This document shows positions 18,487-28,119 of a stretch of DNA of 64,000 bases, piece by piece. The first letter of the stretch is position 1, and each line of letters starts with the position of its first letter. Below the pieces are notes generated by a model. That model made no database searches. It was not told the origin of the DNA and saw only the letters and a program-made list of their open reading frames with translations. Made by a program: the position numbers and the translations under genes. The stretch covers positions 27,348 through 91,347 of the forward strand of contig JAHZKX010000006.1 in assembly GCA_022600195.1 (NCBI GenBank), read 5' to 3'. Source of the DNA: Planctomycetota bacterium (GTDB taxonomy: Bacteria; Planctomycetota; Planctomycetia; Planctomycetales; Planctomycetaceae).

Positions 18487-19875
18487 CTAATCGGTCTGGA
18501 GCCCGAGGATTTTTTCGATGGCATCCGTAAGATCGTATTTTTGAATTAATCGGTATAGACTCCGTCGAGTAATTCCCAAAGTCCTTGCGGCTCGAGCTTT
18601 GTTGCCCCTTTCCCGTTTTAGAACTTCCAGCACCTTCTCTCGTTCAAGATCATCCAACCTGTCATAATGAAAGTCTTCAGACCCCTGCGTTTCACCCGAA
18701 GCAGGAGAGCGTAGGCTTTCGGTAATCTCAGCAGGAAGGTCACACAGCCGAACTATATTGTCTTCGGCGAGAATCTTTGCCCGGTCAATCACATGCGATA
18801 ATTGACGTACATTCCCAGGCCAGGAGAAACTCTCTAGAGCAGGTAATGCAGACTCTTCAATACTCCAGTCGGGACCTAAAAAAGACGAGGTCAACAGGGC
18901 AACGTCTCCTGTTCGGATTCTCAAAGGAGGTAGTTCAATTGTCATCACATTAATTCGATAGTAAAGATCTTCGCGAAATCGTCCTGCTTCCACCTCTTCC
19001 TTCAAGTCACGATTCGTTGCCGAAAGCAAACGAACATTGACTCGACGTTCCTGTACCGAGCCAACCCGCCGCATCCAACCATCCTCTAATACGCGTAATA
19101 ATTTTGCCTGCATGGACGCGGGCATCTCGCCTATTTCATCGATCATCAATGTTCCACCATCGGCCACTTCAAACAGACCCGACTTGGCAGAAACAGCACC
19201 TGTGAAGGCTCCCTTCTCATGACCAAACAGCTCACTCTCAATCAGTGAATCTGACATGGAGGCACAATTAATTACCACCATCGGCTTTTCGGATCGGGAG
19301 CTGCTGGAATGCAATGCCCGGGCAACTAATTCTTTGCCCGTCCCACTTTCGCCCTGAATTAACAAAAACTTATCGGAAGGGCCCGCGCGTTCAATCAGTC
19401 GGTAAACATCCAGCATGGCGGATGATTGTCCGATCATATCCCATTTTGGCTCTGAGCGTTTTAAAAGTGCTTTGAGCTGACGATTCTCTTTATTGAGCTG
19501 TCTTCGTTCATATGCTTTCTGGATGAGAATTTCCAGTTCAGCAAGAGGGAAAGGTTTCGTCAGATAATCGTAAGCACCAAGTTTCATCGCCTCGACTGCA
19601 CTTTCGATCGTGCCTTGCCCCGTCAGTAAGATCGCTTCGCACTCCGGTTGAGTCTCTTTTAACTTTTCAAGAACTTCCAAACCGGTCAAATCTGGCATGA
19701 CCATGTCGAGAATGGCTACATCAAATTCACGCTGTTGAATAAGGTCTAAGGCAGCCTGCCCACAACTCGCTTCCTCAACTGCCAATCCCCGGCGGTGGAA
19801 CCTTCTTACAACGGTACCACGAAAATCTTCATTATCATCCACGACCAGTAAATCGATATTAGTCGGCTCGTACAT
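18487..19875 (-). CDS. NtrC-family sigma-54-dependent response regulator
   Basis: About 462 residues. I use the ATG at 19875; the codon before it is an in-frame TTG. Receiver domain (~7-120): acidic pair in VVDDNEDF, phospho-acceptor Asp57 in ILDMVMPDLTG, conserved Lys107 in YLTKPF. AAA+ domain (~145-370): Walker A GESGTGKE (175-182), GAFTGA (222-227) for sigma-54 contact, Walker B MIDEIGEM. C-terminal Fis-type helix-turn-helix NKARAARTLGITRRSLYRLI. When phosphorylated it should activate RpoN promoters; targets unknown. Convergent with the globin kinase, the probable sensor. Confidence 0.93.
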   Translation of the reverse strand: MYEPTNIDLLVVDDNEDFRGTVVRRFHRRGLAVEEASCGQAALDLIQQREFDVAILDMVMPDLTGLEVLEKLKETQPECEAILLTGQGTIESAVEAMKLGAYDYLTKPFPLAELEILIQKAYERRQLNKENRQLKALLKRSEPKWDMIGQSSAMLDVYRLIERAGPSDKFLLIQGESGTGKELVARALHSSSSRSEKPMVVINCASMSDSLIESELFGHEKGAFTGAVSAKSGLFEVADGGTLMIDEIGEMPASMQAKLLRVLEDGWMRRVGSVQERRVNVRLLSATNRDLKEEVEAGRFREDLYYRINVMTIELPPLRIRTGDVALLTSSFLGPDWSIEESALPALESFSWPGNVRQLSHVIDRAKILAEDNIVRLCDLPAEITESLRSPASGETQGSEDFHYDRLDDLEREKVLEVLKRERGNKARAARTLGITRRSLYRLIQKYDLTDAIEKILGLQTD

Positions 19876-20488
19876 CAATATCTCACATGTTGTTAAAAAG
19901 AAACCACCAACCTGGACACAAAAGACCGCAACCCTCGTGCCAAAAATTCAATTTTCTCACTCGCATGATGAATCAATTTCAAAGGCCTCATAGCTTGTGG
20001 CTCCAGGGTAGTTTTAGAAACTGGCCCAAAATACCAGTTCAATAAACGCTTAACAGCGCCAGCAGAATTTTCTGGTCACATATGTATTCTACCCAAAATA
20101 AATGAAATCTCAGAGATAAATCTCCGTCACCAATGTGCACAAGCACAAAAAAGTAACTCATCCATGGTCAGTGAGAACTGCATCATAATATTTCATAAGT
20201 GGCGCACAGCATCTCAGCACAGTCAAGAAAAAGAGAATCGCCCCTGTTATACGCTCCACTTTAGTCACGATGCAGGACTTTGCCTCCTGACTTTTCTAAT
20301 TATTCGATTTGCAATTGATAAAGTAACTGACCGGTAACAAAATCATTTTTTTAGAGGCATGCATATGAAAAGCAGCGAGAAAATTATTATTTTTTCTTTG
20401 ACGAATTGGTATGACTTGTTCAGAATGTGAGTAATTGAACAGAACTAGATGAAAACAGGCACTAAGTATTTTCAGAAATGGGCCAATT
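19876..20488. other. Long divergent intergenic region
   Basis: About 610 bases between the response regulator start and a small plus-strand gene. No gene, RNA gene or strong repeat seen. It is AT-rich, especially 20290-20460. I looked for a TGGCAC-N5-TTGCW sigma-54 promoter and found no convincing match. Confidence 0.45.
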
Positions 20489-20773
20489 ATGAGAACAGTG
20501 CTCGAAGTAAGTCTGTTGTTTACTCTTGCGATAGTGAGTGTAAGTTATGCTATTGTTCGTGATGAGCTGCTTGAATTGAAGTTGCAATGTCATCTGTATG
20601 GTTATGCCAAAATAACCGTTAATGAGCTGGGAACGGTTCAATCAATCAAACTCAATGCACCAAGTGAATTAGGGCTGGCACCAAAATCAGATCGTAATCA
20701 AAAACCTTTGATTGCGATCGAACAAAAGCAGAATGCATACATTGATTACGGAACTCTCGCAGAAGGAAATTAA
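20489..20773 (+). CDS. Small hypothetical protein with N-terminal membrane helix
   Basis: 94 residues: one hydrophobic helix at ~6-24 (EVSLLFTLAIVSVSYAIV) and a ~65-residue soluble part containing YGYAKITVNELGTVQSIKL. I do not recognise the family; the helix followed by a small mixed domain is vaguely ExbD-like, but no diagnostic motif is visible. Its TAA overlaps the TAA of the convergent DUF1501 gene: both stops share the palindrome TTAA at 20770-20773. No good ribosome binding site precedes the ATG, so this is a moderate-confidence gene. Confidence 0.5.
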   Translation: MRTVLEVSLLFTLAIVSVSYAIVRDELLELKLQCHLYGYAKITVNELGTVQSIKLNAPSELGLAPKSDRNQKPLIAIEQKQNAYIDYGTLAEGN

Positions 20774-22098
20774 AATAGTTCGCGGATGGGTTGTCCCGTA
20801 TCGACGATGCTGGTAGGACGACCGGAAGCATCGTCGAAGTGCGTATCCAGCGGAATCCCCAGCGTTTGATAGATAGTTGCCAATAGATCCATAGGCGAGG
20901 TTTTGCGTTCTAAAACTCCGCCACCAAATTTTTCACTGGCTCCCACAACACGGCCTCCCCGCACGCCACCTCCGGCAAACATCACTGTAAAGCAATTTGA
21001 CCAGTGATCCCTGCCGGCATGGCCATTCATCATCGGCGTTCGACCAAATTCACCTGCACAAAATATCAAAACGTCATCCAGCATTCCTCTTTGATCGAGA
21101 TCCTGTATCAGCGTGGCTATCGCACGGTCCAAAGGAGGCAGGTGTTCTTCAAGGCCCTTCTCAATCTCATTATGATGGTCCCAATATCCCGTATTGACGG
21201 TTACACAAGTACTCCCTGCCTCGACAAGTCGCCTGGCTAATAAAGCACTTTGACCGTATTGGTGCCGTCCATACTGATCACGGAGTTTGGTGTCCTCGCT
21301 ACTCAAGTCGAATGCTTTACGAACGCGTTCGCCCGTCACCATTTCTAACGCTTGCGCCTTAAATGAATCCAAGCCTTCGATCACTCCCGATTTGTCGACT
21401 TCACGATTCAGTGTGTCAAACTTTTTAAGCAATTCACGCCGCGATTCGACACTCTTCAAAGTCAACCCTTGAGGAAGAGCCAGATTCGGGACTTTGAAGT
21501 TTTTGGAATTCGGATCGGTTCCCACTTCAAACGGGTTGTGTGATTTCCCCAGATAGACCGCGCCCTGATAACCAAAGGCTTCAGACTTGGGAATTGTTAC
21601 ATAGGGTGGTATATGCTCCGAATGAGCGCCCATAGTGCGAGAGATCACAGAACCAAAGGATGGTTTTTGTGCGGCATTGCGGGCCAGCGTAGGACCAAAG
21701 TAACCCGTTTGCATCCAGTGCGCAGAAGGGGCATGAATGCCGTTTTCATGATGGACTGACCTGATTTGTGAAATCTGATGCATGACTTTCGCCTGCAAAG
21801 GAAAGCGTTCTGTCACCTGAATGTCAGATACCGAAGTTGAAATTGGTCGATACATGCCACGATATTCAGCAGGAGCGCTCGGTTTCATATCGTACGTGTC
21901 TTGTTGACTCATACCTCCATTGGTCCAGAACACAATCAAAGATTTCTTCGTTTTGGGTCGGGCTGTCTCTTTAGCCGATGCACGTAGTCTCAACAAATCA
22001 GAAAGCCCCAGTCCCAACAGAGGCGCTCCAAACTGAAGAAAATTGCGACGGTTGAATCCGTCACCATGCGAGTATCGTGTTCCTGAACCCGATAACAT
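20770..22098 (-). CDS. DUF1501 family protein (DUF1549-linked type)
   Basis: About 442 residues. The frame extends to a TTG at 22149, but GGAG lies nine bases before the ATG at 22098, giving MLSGSGTRYSHGDGFNRRNF. That places a twin-arginine motif (RRNFLQFGAPLLGLGLSDLL) in the normal position. Core: LIVFWTNGGMSQQDTYDMKP, HENGIHAPSAHWMQTGYFG, YWDHHNEIEKGL, IFCAGEFGRTPMMNG, GRDHWSNCFTVMFAGGGV. The alkaline-phosphatase-like fold and Tat export are family knowledge; the reaction is unknown. Last gene of the PPC / DUF1549-1553 / DUF1501 operon, 55 bases after its partner. Confidence 0.93.
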   Translation of the reverse strand: MLSGSGTRYSHGDGFNRRNFLQFGAPLLGLGLSDLLRLRASAKETARPKTKKSLIVFWTNGGMSQQDTYDMKPSAPAEYRGMYRPISTSVSDIQVTERFPLQAKVMHQISQIRSVHHENGIHAPSAHWMQTGYFGPTLARNAAQKPSFGSVISRTMGAHSEHIPPYVTIPKSEAFGYQGAVYLGKSHNPFEVGTDPNSKNFKVPNLALPQGLTLKSVESRRELLKKFDTLNREVDKSGVIEGLDSFKAQALEMVTGERVRKAFDLSSEDTKLRDQYGRHQYGQSALLARRLVEAGSTCVTVNTGYWDHHNEIEKGLEEHLPPLDRAIATLIQDLDQRGMLDDVLIFCAGEFGRTPMMNGHAGRDHWSNCFTVMFAGGGVRGGRVVGASEKFGGGVLERKTSPMDLLATIYQTLGIPLDTHFDDASGRPTSIVDTGQPIRELF

Positions 22099-22153
22099 AA
22101 ACAAGGTCTCCAAAGTGTGTGTATTTTTGCTGAGCCAATTACAAAGCAAACTG

Positions 22154-24433
22154 TCAGTGATTCATCATGAACTCATTCGTTGCCAACAGCGCCCATAAAA
22201 ATGATCGGTATCCCTCTTGTCTGCTTTGTTCGGCTTTGAGATATTCAACTGCAATTTTTTCTTCTGCCTCTCGAGGAGTTCGAGACAACGTTCTTAGAAA
22301 AATAGCGCGTACATTTTCTGAATGAGGTTTCGTATTCGCCCCCAACTTCTCGATGTACCCGTTTTTATCCGTCATTTTCCGCTGAATCTCTTTCGAATTG
22401 ACCAATTCAAGCGCCTGGGACAATGCGGGGGCATCCGTTCGTTCGCATTCACAGGCAGAAGTACGCGAAGGACGTCCAAATGCGTCTAAAAAGTTCAGAC
22501 GAACATTTTCGTCTGGCAAATTGACAGCCCGCATTCCCTCTGGGAATTGGCCCGGTCCACCAGGAAAGATGGTCGGAACATCTAATACCTGACTGATGCC
22601 ATCCAGGAGAACTTCAGCTGAAAGTCGTTTGGGATAATAGCGTGCAAAACACTGTGTATCCGCGGTATTCGATTGATTAGGAACGGAACTGAGCCGGTAT
22701 GCATACGAATTTGTTATCACTCGAATCAACCGTTTAACATCATAGCCATTGGTTGAAAAATCACGGGCCAATTCATCGATCAGCGCAGGATTCGTAGGTG
22801 GGTTCGTACTGCGGGCATCATCAATCGGATGAATAATTCCACGACCGAAAAAGTGCCCCCACATTCGATTCACCATCGTACGGGCAAAAAATGGATTCTC
22901 CGGACTCGTCATCCATTTCGCCAGACGATGCCTCGGATCTTCAAAACGCGAAATTGTAAAGTCCGGCCCTCCTAATGGACGAGGTTGCATGAGTTTGCGC
23001 GTCCGCGGATTTCGTATTTCACCTTTGTTTTTCAGGTAAATGATTTCATCCGTCGGTACTTCAGCATCAGCAAATCCCCCCTTGCGACCCACACGACTGA
23101 AAACGGCAGCGAACGAATAGTAATCATCTTCACTCCAGCGTTCAGCGGGATGGTGATGGCATTGAGCACATTGAATCCGGACACCCAAAAATGATTGCGC
23201 GATTGATTCCACATAACCGGGAGTCGTTCTGACGGAACGATACCAGATAGCAGCGGGATTCTCTGCCTGACTTCCCGTGGCAGTGAGAATTTCTGAAACA
23301 AATTGATCATAGGGCTTGTTGGAGAAAATGGAATCGCGAATCCATGAAGAGAAAAGCATCGTTCCAGACCGTTGTTTTCTGGTCGAATAACCACTTCCAC
23401 GATTTTGTAAAATATCGGCCCATTTCAAAGCAAAATAACTGGCGTATTCAGGACGCTCCAGCAGTCGATTGATTAACCTCTGCCGTTTGTCTGATCTTTG
23501 ATCAGCAAGATAATCGATGACTTCGTCAGCTGTGGGTAAAGTGCCACAGATGTCTAACGTCACACGACGGATAAAAGTGGAAGCGTCAGCATGATGCGAA
23601 GGCGCGATACCCAGTTTTTTCCATTGTGTTACCAGATGCTGATCTACTTTCGTAAGTTCTTGAGTAGACGGATATTCTTCTTCGCGCGGGATTTTTATCG
23701 TCTGATAGGGAACGACACCTTGAAACACCGCGATCTTATCCCCAAAGCGAGCCATCACTGCAAAAATCCCACCACGAGATTGTGTTGTGACAAGTCCATC
23801 TCTATCAACGTTGGCAATCTCTGGATAATTTGATTCATAGACCGCCTGCCGGGATACATCGCGCTGAGTGCCTCCGGTAAAGTGAGCGACCACTTGTAAC
23901 TTCACACTGGAATTCTGTTTTAAGACTCGATCTTGTGGTAATAGACTGATACTCAACAGCACAGGCGCATCAGGGTCTGGTCCGGGTGCTCCCTGTTCAA
24001 TCCAATTCCGAAGCACTTTGTAATCAGCAGAATCAGATTCCAGCTGCTTGCCCCCCCCATGTGGAACTCTGCCAATTGCTTTTGACAAGAGCAGGCTCTG
24101 ATCCGGGTCTGCAGGAAAAATCCGCCGACCTCGCGATTCCAGAGCAATTGCGGAATAATCCATTTCTGGATCGAATCCCAGCAACGAAATCTTGAAACCA
24201 TTCTGACCAGTAGATTTCCCGTGACAACCGCCACTATTGCAACTCAACTTGGTGAGAATAGGAACCACATCTGTGAGGAAATAGACTTTCTCTGCCCGTT
24301 GGTTTGGTTTGATTTGTGTTGTCTTCTCAGCAGCCTGAAGATCAGCCTTCAAGAGCATCACCCCATAGAAGATCAGCAAAGCAATCAACGAATGCCAGTT
24401 TATATTATTCAAGTATTTATTGAGATTGAACAT
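22154..24433 (-). CDS. DUF1549/DUF1553 c-type cytochrome protein with CX4CH motif
   Basis: 759 residues. Sec anchor at 14-34. N-terminal planctomycete cytochrome domain with CNSGGCH (C65, C70, H71), a CX4CH spacing, then GKSTGQNGFKISLLGFDP and LRNWIEQGAPGP. A Big2-like Ig module (~165-245) reads VVAHFTGGTQRDVSRQAVY. DUF1549 (~265-450) contains FIRRVTLDICGTLPT and a second, standard motif CAQCHHHP (C422, C425, H426). DUF1553 (~490-755) contains FARTMVNRMWGHFFGRGI and RAIFLRTLSRTP, ending LWALLATNEFMMNH. Probably extracytoplasmic and haem-binding; reaction unknown. It stands between the PPC protein and DUF1501. Confidence 0.93.
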   Translation of the reverse strand: MFNLNKYLNNINWHSLIALLIFYGVMLLKADLQAAEKTTQIKPNQRAEKVYFLTDVVPILTKLSCNSGGCHGKSTGQNGFKISLLGFDPEMDYSAIALESRGRRIFPADPDQSLLLSKAIGRVPHGGGKQLESDSADYKVLRNWIEQGAPGPDPDAPVLLSISLLPQDRVLKQNSSVKLQVVAHFTGGTQRDVSRQAVYESNYPEIANVDRDGLVTTQSRGGIFAVMARFGDKIAVFQGVVPYQTIKIPREEEYPSTQELTKVDQHLVTQWKKLGIAPSHHADASTFIRRVTLDICGTLPTADEVIDYLADQRSDKRQRLINRLLERPEYASYFALKWADILQNRGSGYSTRKQRSGTMLFSSWIRDSIFSNKPYDQFVSEILTATGSQAENPAAIWYRSVRTTPGYVESIAQSFLGVRIQCAQCHHHPAERWSEDDYYSFAAVFSRVGRKGGFADAEVPTDEIIYLKNKGEIRNPRTRKLMQPRPLGGPDFTISRFEDPRHRLAKWMTSPENPFFARTMVNRMWGHFFGRGIIHPIDDARSTNPPTNPALIDELARDFSTNGYDVKRLIRVITNSYAYRLSSVPNQSNTADTQCFARYYPKRLSAEVLLDGISQVLDVPTIFPGGPGQFPEGMRAVNLPDENVRLNFLDAFGRPSRTSACECERTDAPALSQALELVNSKEIQRKMTDKNGYIEKLGANTKPHSENVRAIFLRTLSRTPREAEEKIAVEYLKAEQSRQEGYRSFLWALLATNEFMMNH

Positions 24434-24459
24434 ATATTTTTGATCGTCAATTTAAAAAA

Positions 24460-27012
24460 CTACTCGGTAATTTCCAGGTCAAGGAAACAGCTTCCATGAT
24501 ACACTGGTTGCTCTTCCACAACCCCGACAGCCGATAATCGTATGAAAGGCAGTCTTCCTATAGGGGCATCATCGTTCGCAATAATTTGGAGGGTACCCGT
24601 ATCGCTTTGTCCGACAAAAGTGACTCCCCGCACACGCAGCCCATCAAGTGTATCAGCTGCTTCGAGTTCGGTATGAATTTTATTGATGAAACCATTAATA
24701 CGCTTCGCAGAATATTTCACCTGAATCGTTTCTCCACGTCGAATCTTTCCTGGTGCTTTAGAATCAACCGCGACAATAAAAGCGGCCGATTTGACATCAA
24801 ACGTGACCGGATTACTAAACACAGTGACGGACTGTTTCTGTTGCTTCTTTGTGCCAGAATTCTTCATCACATTGGCTTGAGCCTGGACTGTGATAGTATA
24901 CCGACCGACGGGCAAATAGGGTGGTAGATAAAAACTGAGATAACCTTTATTCTTTCCGGCGGCAATGGTGGCTGTCTGGTTTTGAATCATATTGGGAATT
25001 CCCACTCCTATCAAATCCACTGCTTCACTATCGCCGGGAGCACGTCCTTCAATCTGAACCGCCACATCTAAAACAGAACCGGGAGAATGTCGAATATCCA
25101 TTTCGCCGAATAGATGGTGCTTCCGTTTTTCATGTCCATCTGCAGTAATTCGAAAAGGAGCGTCACCCGTAACAGCCAGAGGGATTTCTGTCGTAAGGCG
25201 ACTTAATCCGCTCGGCACATCTGTTCGTACGATGGTTCCGCTGTGCACGCTTTTTTTTCCGGCTTGAATAGAGTATCCATGTAGAGTGAGATTTCCAAAA
25301 TAGGGAACCGCATCGGCATCAGCAGTCACTGTGAGAGTTGCACGATTTTCCTCAGGTCCTAACCAGATGTCAGGGCAATGAATTCCCAGCGGGAGGTTAC
25401 TCGCGCTGACTCGAATGGAATCAGTCATCCCTCGTTTTCGTAAAGCGATCACATCCAAAATTGCACGACCGCCGCGTCTCACGTTAAGCGAGGCGGGTTT
25501 TTCATTGTGAGAGACGACTGTCAGATGAAAATCTGGTTCCTGGCGTCGTAAATTAAATCGGTAGACGCGACGTGGATCATCGTCTAAGCCACCACGTAAA
25601 TTTTGAATCATGATCAAATAACGCCCATCCTCAGGTACAATCCATTTACCTACAGGGTCAAGATGGCTTGATTTGAATTGCTTCCCACCAATATTTTTTA
25701 TTTCGTCACTAAACTGTTCCAAAGTCTTCATTGCCGAAGCATCGAATAGGCGAACGTCGAGATCAACCGGAGAATTCATCCGTTGACCAAAAGCTTCGAT
25801 CCAGATGACTTCTCCTTTTTTTGCTTGAATGGCATACCAGTCTTTCTCATCACCCGCTATCAATTGGCCACTAACCTCAGAGGGAATCGATATTTCCCGG
25901 GCAGTGTCAGGTCTCTGATGTCTACCATTTTCTCGAATGACGGGAACGTCCGTTGAACCAATTAATACTGGCGCATGACAATTTTCCCTATGAAATGCAA
26001 ATCCATTAACATCAACCTGTGTACTTCGTCTCCGAATGGGGAATGGAGTGGAGATGTTTTCTTCAGAAGGTGTAATTGTTAAATCGAGCCGCTCATATTT
26101 ATGATCCACGATGGAATGTTTTTGTTTCCCTTGTGATTGAATCTTCAGCTCCACGTCCCCCACTTCGAGACGCTGTCTTTCAAGTTCAATATTATTACTC
26201 TCGACGATTTTTTGATTCGTTTTATGATTGAGCTTTCCCAGGTTCCAACCATAAATCGATACTCGTGAAGTCGCCCCGCGCTGGATGACCGCAGGAACAG
26301 TAAACAACATGCGCGGACCCGAATCGATATCAAGCCGATAAAAATGGTCAGAACTACCTGAATAGACGAGATCAAATACCTTGACAAAATAGACACCATC
26401 CGAGGGAACCTGGAAAGGGATCAATGGATCTATCCCAAAAAAACCTCGATTGACAGCCAGACGTCGACCCTTGGAATCGTAAACCTCTAAGATTGCGCGC
26501 AGACTGGAATCAAGCCGTTCTGCCCAACACTCAATGATGATTCGTTGTCCCTGTTTGGCGGAAAACTGAAAGACATCAACATCCCCTTTTTTCTCGATAC
26601 GTCCGTTAATCGAAACATCAGTCAAAGTAGTTTGTGAAGATTGAAGATTTTCATTTGGTTCAATTTCGAGTAACTCGGATCGATTACCAACAAAGAAAGT
26701 TCGAGGCGAACTCAATCCATTGCGACAGAGAACCCGCACATCGTAGGAGCCCGTGGGTACGCTTTCAGGAATAGTAACGCGAAATCGATTCTTCGCAATT
26801 TTCTCGGATAAGATGTCGGATCGACTGATAATTAATCGCGAAACATCATCCAAAGCAGTGCCGGCGACTGTCAATTCAATCGTACTACCCGATTGTCCCC
26901 CCGTTGGAAACACCGACTTCAGTATGGGATTGGGAAGCTGAGCCCATGTGATCGTCACAATCACAAGCTGAAAGCTGAGAGCAAACAGACTGAATCGGCC
27001 CAAGTGACACAC
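24460..27012 (-). CDS. Secreted protein with IPT/TIG-like and PPC domains
   Basis: 850 residues with a GTG start preceded by AGAGGA at about nine bases. Signal peptide to ~25 (VTITWAQLPNP). Residues ~28-105 resemble an IPT/TIG Ig fold (SVFPTGGQSGSTIELTVAGTAL). A bacterial pre-peptidase C-terminal (PPC) beta domain follows at ~125-235 (GDVDVFQFSAKQGQRIIIEC), and a second at ~385-500 (KDWYAIQAKKGEVIWIEAFGQ). The rest is further beta-sandwich repeats. No catalytic motif; a secreted scaffold or binding protein. First gene of a three-gene operon with DUF1549/1553 (26 bases away) and DUF1501, the position held by WD40 proteins, in reverse order, in the other cassettes. Confidence 0.85.
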   Translation of the reverse strand: MCHLGRFSLFALSFQLVIVTITWAQLPNPILKSVFPTGGQSGSTIELTVAGTALDDVSRLIISRSDILSEKIAKNRFRVTIPESVPTGSYDVRVLCRNGLSSPRTFFVGNRSELLEIEPNENLQSSQTTLTDVSINGRIEKKGDVDVFQFSAKQGQRIIIECWAERLDSSLRAILEVYDSKGRRLAVNRGFFGIDPLIPFQVPSDGVYFVKVFDLVYSGSSDHFYRLDIDSGPRMLFTVPAVIQRGATSRVSIYGWNLGKLNHKTNQKIVESNNIELERQRLEVGDVELKIQSQGKQKHSIVDHKYERLDLTITPSEENISTPFPIRRRSTQVDVNGFAFHRENCHAPVLIGSTDVPVIRENGRHQRPDTAREISIPSEVSGQLIAGDEKDWYAIQAKKGEVIWIEAFGQRMNSPVDLDVRLFDASAMKTLEQFSDEIKNIGGKQFKSSHLDPVGKWIVPEDGRYLIMIQNLRGGLDDDPRRVYRFNLRRQEPDFHLTVVSHNEKPASLNVRRGGRAILDVIALRKRGMTDSIRVSASNLPLGIHCPDIWLGPEENRATLTVTADADAVPYFGNLTLHGYSIQAGKKSVHSGTIVRTDVPSGLSRLTTEIPLAVTGDAPFRITADGHEKRKHHLFGEMDIRHSPGSVLDVAVQIEGRAPGDSEAVDLIGVGIPNMIQNQTATIAAGKNKGYLSFYLPPYLPVGRYTITVQAQANVMKNSGTKKQQKQSVTVFSNPVTFDVKSAAFIVAVDSKAPGKIRRGETIQVKYSAKRINGFINKIHTELEAADTLDGLRVRGVTFVGQSDTGTLQIIANDDAPIGRLPFIRLSAVGVVEEQPVYHGSCFLDLEITE

Positions 27013-27151
27013 GATAAGCTTTCCTCTCTTCTCCCTGGCTCAATTCCAGCAATCGATTCACATTGATAAAGGATTCTATTATTTAGCTGCAGATGGCACC
27101 GATGAACTCAATCGTTTCACTCTGTATCTCAGCGATCACTAATCTCTCATT

Positions 27152-28099
27152 TCAGTCTTTCAATCTAGCACCGCGAAAATTGTCAACGTGAAATCTCATT
27201 AATTTGAGACCTTCTTTCTCATAGATTTTTGAAGCGCTATGTGGCACATCTGGCACTATCAGCTTTTCATAAGGAATCTTGAGTGAATTCAGGAAGGTCA
27301 TATAGGCAAGATTATTTTGGTAATTGAAACCTTTTGTGCCAACATGAATCAAGATCCGAAGGTGAGGCTCCGGATGCTGAGCATACTTGCGGGCCAGATC
27401 ATACGTGTTATACCCTTTGGTGAATATCAAATTCGGATTTTCCTGACCGTTTTCTTCCGATATGCGTTTCTCGGTTGCATGACCAGCGCCCCCAGGTGCT
27501 GCAGAACAGAATAGCTGCGGATGTTTGAACATGATTCGTGTCGTACCACGTCCTCCCTGCGAGAAGCCTTCAATGCCGCGGCCTTTCCGATTGGCAATCG
27601 TACGATAAGTTGAGTCAATGTGTGGGATCAACTCCTTCACAAAAACATCTTCACCCATCGCATTTTTACGTTCGGGCATATTATAATGACTGACCGGACC
27701 GCCATTCACGAACACATAAATCATGGGTGCCACATCACCTGCTGAAATGTGTTTGTTGATGAAATGCGCCAATCGCACGCTCTTTGTTTCGCTCCCAGGT
27801 CGACCACCATGCAGGTAGTAGACTACTGGAAATCTTTGTTTTCTGTTTTGTGGATCGCTGTATTGTGGTGGCAGGTAGATACAGTATCCGACATCGACCA
27901 TCATGGAAGGACTGCGAAATGTCGCATGTTGCACACCCGGTATTTTCTGCTTTAACTCATTCACCCAGCGGAATGGTTGGGGCTTCTTTTTTTGTTTTAT
28001 CTTTTGCCCGCAAACCGGGTTTGCAATCACCAGTAATGCAAATGTTATGGCGAATAAATAACGTGAAACAGATTCTAGCTGAGGAATTCGGAAGGGCAT
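27152..28099 (-). CDS. Secreted esterase D-like alpha/beta hydrolase
   Basis: 315 residues with signal peptide (YLFAITFALLVIANPVCG). Esterase family related to feruloyl/acetyl esterases and S-formylglutathione hydrolase: FPVVYYLHGGRPGSETKS (oxyanion region), a nucleophile elbow GIEGFSQGGRGTTRIM (Ser in GFSQGG), an acid candidate in RILIHVGTKGFN and a catalytic-His candidate in VPDVPHSASKIY. It probably removes acyl groups from polysaccharides; the substrate is inferred. It follows the WD40 gene at 28120 on the same strand with 20 bases between, so it may be the fourth gene of the 32.2-27.2 kb operon. Confidence 0.88.
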   Translation of the reverse strand: MPFRIPQLESVSRYLFAITFALLVIANPVCGQKIKQKKKPQPFRWVNELKQKIPGVQHATFRSPSMMVDVGYCIYLPPQYSDPQNRKQRFPVVYYLHGGRPGSETKSVRLAHFINKHISAGDVAPMIYVFVNGGPVSHYNMPERKNAMGEDVFVKELIPHIDSTYRTIANRKGRGIEGFSQGGRGTTRIMFKHPQLFCSAAPGGAGHATEKRISEENGQENPNLIFTKGYNTYDLARKYAQHPEPHLRILIHVGTKGFNYQNNLAYMTFLNSLKIPYEKLIVPDVPHSASKIYEKEGLKLMRFHVDNFRGARLKD

Positions 28100-28119
28100 A
28101 AATTGTTCTTCATTCTAGA

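Noticed and set aside
19876..20488. Sigma-54 promoter near the response regulator
   Set aside because: No TGGCAC-N5-TTGC match found by eye.
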